Below, piece after piece: positions 61,169 through 64,000 of a DNA stretch of 64,000 nucleotides. Position numbers and translations under genes: made by a program. Origin of the DNA: Candidatus Methylopumilus planktonicus (GTDB lineage: Bacteria > Pseudomonadota > Gammaproteobacteria > Burkholderiales > Methylophilaceae); the NCBI RefSeq assembly GCF_006364715.1, contig NZ_CP040984.1:248001-312000 (forward strand), read 5' to 3'. Within the stretch, counting starts at the first letter, position 1, and the number at the start of each line of letters is the position of its first letter. The notes under the pieces were generated by a model. The model was given only the letters and a program-made list of their open reading frames with translations. It did no database searches and was not told the origin of the DNA.

Positions 61169-62148
61169 ACGTGAGATTTTTGAGCCAAATCGATTGCTAA
61201 ATCAATCGCACTACAAAAGCTATTTGAATCTATGTTGCCTAGTCCAGCTAAATCGATAGCGGTTCCGTGGTCTACTGAGGTTCTAATAATGGGAAGGCCA
61301 AGGGTAACATTAACACCTAAGCCAAAATTAGCATGTTTAAAAACTGCGAGACCTTGGTCATGGTACATTGCCAAAAAGCAGTCAGCCTTTTGGATATACT
61401 TTTCTGTGAAAAGCGTATCTGCTGGGAGGGGACCCTCAATCAACATCCCTTCCAATTTTAATTTGTTGATGACTGGCGTGAGAATATTAATTTCTTCTAA
61501 ACCTAAAATGCCATTTTCCCCTGCATGCGGATTAAGACCTGCAACAAAAATTTTAGGGCTATTTATTTTAAATCGATGAATCAAATCGCGATAAATTGTT
61601 CTTAGTGTTTGCTCGAGTTTTTCTGATGTGATCAAGCGACTCACTTGTGATAGCGGCACATGTGTTGTCACAAGTGCAACTTTCATAGTTTTAGAAGTTA
61701 GCATCATAACTTCATTTTTGGTATCAGTATAATGTGCAATATATTCAGTATGGCCTGTAAAAGGCTGGCTTTCATTGATGATGCTTTTATGAATAGGAGC
61801 TGTGACAAGCGCATCAAAAGATTTATTTAAGCAGCCATCTAATGCAAAGTTTAGGACATCAATAACATATTGATTATTTTTAGGATTAAGAAGCCCTGTC
61901 TGAATGTTTTCGCAAGCAGGAATATGATGTATGGAAAGTGAATGATCGCCCTTATGCTCTATAGAAGTATTCTCATAAAATGTAATCGATTTATTGAGTT
62001 GGGCAGCTCTATCAGCTAACGCATTCTTATCGCCAACCACTGTAATAAATGCAGGAAATTTTTTTGTGCTAAGAAGAACGCAAAGATCAAGCCCAATGCC
62101 TGCAGGCTCGCCTGAGCTTATGACGATATGTGGCTTAAAAGCAGTCAA
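61165..62148 (-). CDS. pdxA: 4-hydroxythreonine-4-phosphate dehydrogenase
   Basis: A 327-residue PdxA: SSGEPAGIGLDL, GHTEYIA (metal His), GLNPHAGENGILG, MYHDQGLAVFKH and TSVDHGTAIDLAG. It oxidises 4-phosphohydroxythreonine in PLP synthesis. Nine bases separate it from surA. Overlaps rsmA. Confidence 0.96.
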   Translation of the reverse strand: MTAFKPHIVISSGEPAGIGLDLCVLLSTKKFPAFITVVGDKNALADRAAQLNKSITFYENTSIEHKGDHSLSIHHIPACENIQTGLLNPKNNQYVIDVLNFALDGCLNKSFDALVTAPIHKSIINESQPFTGHTEYIAHYTDTKNEVMMLTSKTMKVALVTTHVPLSQVSRLITSEKLEQTLRTIYRDLIHRFKINSPKIFVAGLNPHAGENGILGLEEINILTPVINKLKLEGMLIEGPLPADTLFTEKYIQKADCFLAMYHDQGLAVFKHANFGLGVNVTLGLPIIRTSVDHGTAIDLAGLGNIDSNSFCSAIDLAIDLAQKSHV

Positions 62149-62157
62149 GATATTAAA

Positions 62158-63474
62158 TTAAAAGTTGTCTTCTAAGCGAAGCTCTACAAAAGAGCGGTCT
62201 CTTAATTCTTGCAACCAATCCTGGTAAGCCTCTTCAGATTTTCGCATTTTGATTTGTTGTCTCGCTTGAATGCGAACTGTTTCTCTCGACATATCTTGAG
62301 ATCTTTTTTCAAGGACCTGAATGAGATGCCATCCAAATGGTGTTTTAATAGGGTCGCTGATTTGATTAATATTAAGTTGTTTCATTGTTTTTTCGAATTC
62401 AGGCACAGTATCCCCCGGATTGATCCAGCCTAAATCACCACCATTGTTTGACGAAGGGTCTTCCGAATATTGCTTTGCCATATCCTCAAACTTTATACCA
62501 TTTTCTAATCGCTCTTTAATACCTATCAATTTTTGACGGCCCTCATTTTCAGAGGTAACTTCAGAAAGCTTAATTAAAATATGCCTTACATGTGTTTGCT
62601 CTACAAAAAGAGAAGCGCTCGATCCTTTTTTATTAATTAATTTAAGGATATGAAAGCCATTAGGACTTCTTAAAATTGCAGTAAGCGAACCCACTTCTAT
62701 TTTTTTAAGAGCATCCACAAATAATGTGGGTAAATCTGAAGCTTTTTTCCAACCCAGATTGCCCCCCTCAAGTGCATTAGGTGTTTCTGAAAATGCTGCA
62801 GAGACTTGCGTAAAATTCTTACCTGATTGAATTTGTCTAGAAGCTTCTTCCGCCTTATTCTTTAGTTTTTCAAGCTTTTCGGGGGAAACATCCTCAGGCA
62901 CGCGAATAAGAATATGGGCGACCTCATATTCATCCTGAATTTCTTTTGATTGAGCATTTAAGAAATTATCAATTTCACCATCTGTAATAATAATTTTGCT
63001 ATCAACTTCACGTTCTTTTAATTGCGCAATAGTGATTTCATTTCTAATTTCTTCTCTAAATTTATAAAAAATAGTACCATCTTTTTCTAGCGTTTTTTTA
63101 AAATCAACCACATTAAGCTTATTTTTTTCTGCAATACGCTCAATAGTTTTATCAATCTGGGCGTCGTTTATTTTTAGCCCAGTTTGAAGAGCAAGTTGGA
63201 TCTGAATGCTGTTAGCAATTAATCTTTCCATTACTTGTTTTCTTAAAACACTTTCAGAAGGAATTTCAATTTTCTGATTTTTTAAGTTGCTAATCACTGA
63301 ATTGATTTTTTCTTGTAATTCTTTTTCGGTAATAACATCTTGATCAACTACAGCGATAATTCGGTCTAGTTTTTGAATGCTACTTTCTGTTTTTGAATAA
63401 CCATAAGAGCTAATTGTCATGGCTAAAAGGATGAAAGCTATTTGGAAAAAAGATATTAATTTTTTAAGTTGCAT
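62158..63474 (-). CDS. surA: periplasmic chaperone / peptidyl-prolyl isomerase SurA
   Basis: A protein of about 438 residues: signal peptide (ending YGYSK), N-terminal chaperone domain, and two parvulin domains (HILIRVPEDV with GGNLGWKKASDLP, and HILIKLSEV with GGDLGWINPGDTVPEFE). It folds outer-membrane proteins such as LptD. ATG 63474 (MQLKK) is chosen, seven bases after the lptD stop; a frame from 63522 would overlap lptD by 41 bases. Confidence 0.94.
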   Translation of the reverse strand: MQLKKLISFFQIAFILLAMTISSYGYSKTESSIQKLDRIIAVVDQDVITEKELQEKINSVISNLKNQKIEIPSESVLRKQVMERLIANSIQIQLALQTGLKINDAQIDKTIERIAEKNKLNVVDFKKTLEKDGTIFYKFREEIRNEITIAQLKEREVDSKIIITDGEIDNFLNAQSKEIQDEYEVAHILIRVPEDVSPEKLEKLKNKAEEASRQIQSGKNFTQVSAAFSETPNALEGGNLGWKKASDLPTLFVDALKKIEVGSLTAILRSPNGFHILKLINKKGSSASLFVEQTHVRHILIKLSEVTSENEGRQKLIGIKERLENGIKFEDMAKQYSEDPSSNNGGDLGWINPGDTVPEFEKTMKQLNINQISDPIKTPFGWHLIQVLEKRSQDMSRETVRIQARQQIKMRKSEEAYQDWLQELRDRSFVELRLEDNF

Positions 63475-63481
63475 CTTAAGA

Positions 63482-64000
63482 TTAGTTAAAGTTTGCCTGA
63501 CGATTAACATCGGGAATTTCATTCACAGTCCTAACACCCGGAACATTCCTATTTAATAAGTAATTAAGTTTATTTGGATCTGAACCGATAGCGCCAAGAC
63601 CATTCAGTTCGATCTGCATGAAAAGCGTGTAATTCGGAACAGGGCTTGTTGGCAAAGATAATCTGTCGAAAACTGTTCTAGCAACCCAACAGCCACCATC
63701 ATATTCGAGACCTCCGAGTACTTCAATAGGTTGTGATGTTTTTAAGTCGTAATTAAATCTTCCTATTGAATAAAAGCGGTTGCCTAATGGCCACTGGCCT
63801 GCTAAATTAATAGTTTCTAGATCATCTCTTCCTGAAATGATGTTATCAATCATTCGATAACTTAAGTTAAGCATCTTACCTGGTTCAGGATTGTATCTAG
63901 AGGCAAAAGTGCTTCTTAGAATCTTTGTATCTGAAGGATCATATTGAATCATCCCATCGATATTTAATGAATTTGTAAATTTTGCAGCGGCCCCTAAAAA
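63482..64000 (-). CDS. lptD: LPS-assembly outer-membrane protein LptD, C-terminal part (partial)
   Basis: The last 172 residues are present; the frame runs off the window edge at 64000 without a start. It shows beta-barrel strands with the LptD C-terminal segments YRMIDN, QWPLGNRFYSIGRFNYDL, LGGLEYDGGCWVARTVFDRL and MQIELNGLGAIGSDPNKLL-like ending. Cys in DGGCW matches the disulfide cysteine of LptD. It inserts LPS into the outer membrane with LptE. The lptD-surA-pdxA-rsmA order supports it. Confidence 0.93.
   Translation of the reverse strand, partial: FLGAAAKFTNSLNIDGMIQYDPSDTKILRSTFASRYNPEPGKMLNLSYRMIDNIISGRDDLETINLAGQWPLGNRFYSIGRFNYDLKTSQPIEVLGGLEYDGGCWVARTVFDRLSLPTSPVPNYTLFMQIELNGLGAIGSDPNKLNYLLNRNVPGVRTVNEIPDVNRQANFN

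Noticed and set aside
61232..61579. 115-codon open frame on the plus strand inside pdxA
   Set aside because: Fully opposite conserved pdxA sequence and without ribosome site or motifs.
1..64000. tRNA or rRNA genes, CRISPR arrays, insertion sequences, prophage or integron features
   Set aside because: No cloverleaf sequence, spaced repeats, transposase or integrase frames were seen; all gaps are short and flanked by housekeeping genes.

Overview
The window is a compact, AT-rich stretch of bacterial chromosome. It looks like a genome-streamlined betaproteobacterium of the order Methylophilales, close to the OM43 / Methylopumilus type of free-living aquatic methylotroph. This placement is inferred from gene content and order (coxC-DUF2909-SURF1-ctaA-ctaB, the DUF3683-containing FAD/Fe-S fusion enzyme, phoR-phoB, coaE-zapD-yacG, rplU-rpmA-obgE, leuS-lptE-holA), from AT-rich codon use, and from very short intergenic gaps with many ATGA/TAATG overlaps and several TTG starts. 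No phylogeny was computed. I found no tRNA, rRNA, insertion sequence, phage or CRISPR array. No gap between genes exceeds about 210 bases.

Layout. 1-4.7 kb: end of cytochrome c oxidase subunit III, then oxidase assembly genes (SURF1, an SCO-like protein, heme A synthase, heme O synthase), a c5-type cytochrome, and two genes on the opposite strand (DUF2909 and a TlpA-like thioredoxin). 4.7-10.9 kb: apaH, a PfkB-family kinase, hemJ and a 1287-residue FAD/Fe-S oxidoreductase. 10.9-13.8 kb: the phosphate two-component system phoB-phoR, an unknown secreted protein, and a triple 11-base Pho-box repeat before phoB. 13.8-20.6 kb: an OFA-type transporter, ribH-nusB, lpxH, two cyclophilins, an L,D-transpeptidase and a TPR protein that share a C-terminal NTF2-like tail. 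20.7-27.7 kb: cysS, argJ, a Nudix-ThiE fusion, a PCu(A)C copper chaperone, yacG-zapD-coaE, an unknown protein and ispB. 27.8-38.5 kb: rplU-rpmA-obgE-proB-purE-purK, rpsT (opposite strand), then murJ-ribF-ileS-lspA.

38.5-42.9 kb holds the most accessory-looking unit: a small DUF2946-like protein, a TonB-dependent receptor, a His/Cys-rich secreted beta-propeller and a periplasmic thioredoxin. I read it as a candidate metal (probably copper) acquisition or handling locus. 43.0-49.1 kb is housekeeping (yjbQ, envC, gpmI, grxC, secB, an SH3 protein, gpsA, trmL). 49.2-53.8 kb is a complete bioB-F-H-C-D biotin operon. 53.7-64 kb is a long minus-strand run: lptD-surA-pdxA-rsmA, then adk, then leuS-lptE-holA-proA-nadD, covering outer-membrane assembly, vitamin synthesis and translation.

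Functional themes. Respiratory oxidase assembly (heme A/O, SURF1, SCO-like, PCu(A)C, thioredoxins) needs copper, and the receptor locus at 38.5-42.9 kb could supply it; that link is inference. Vitamin self-sufficiency is prominent: riboflavin/FAD (ribH, ribF), biotin (complete), PLP (pdxA), NAD (nadD), CoA (coaE), and thiamine-related enzymes (the Nudix-ThiE fusion and YjbQ).
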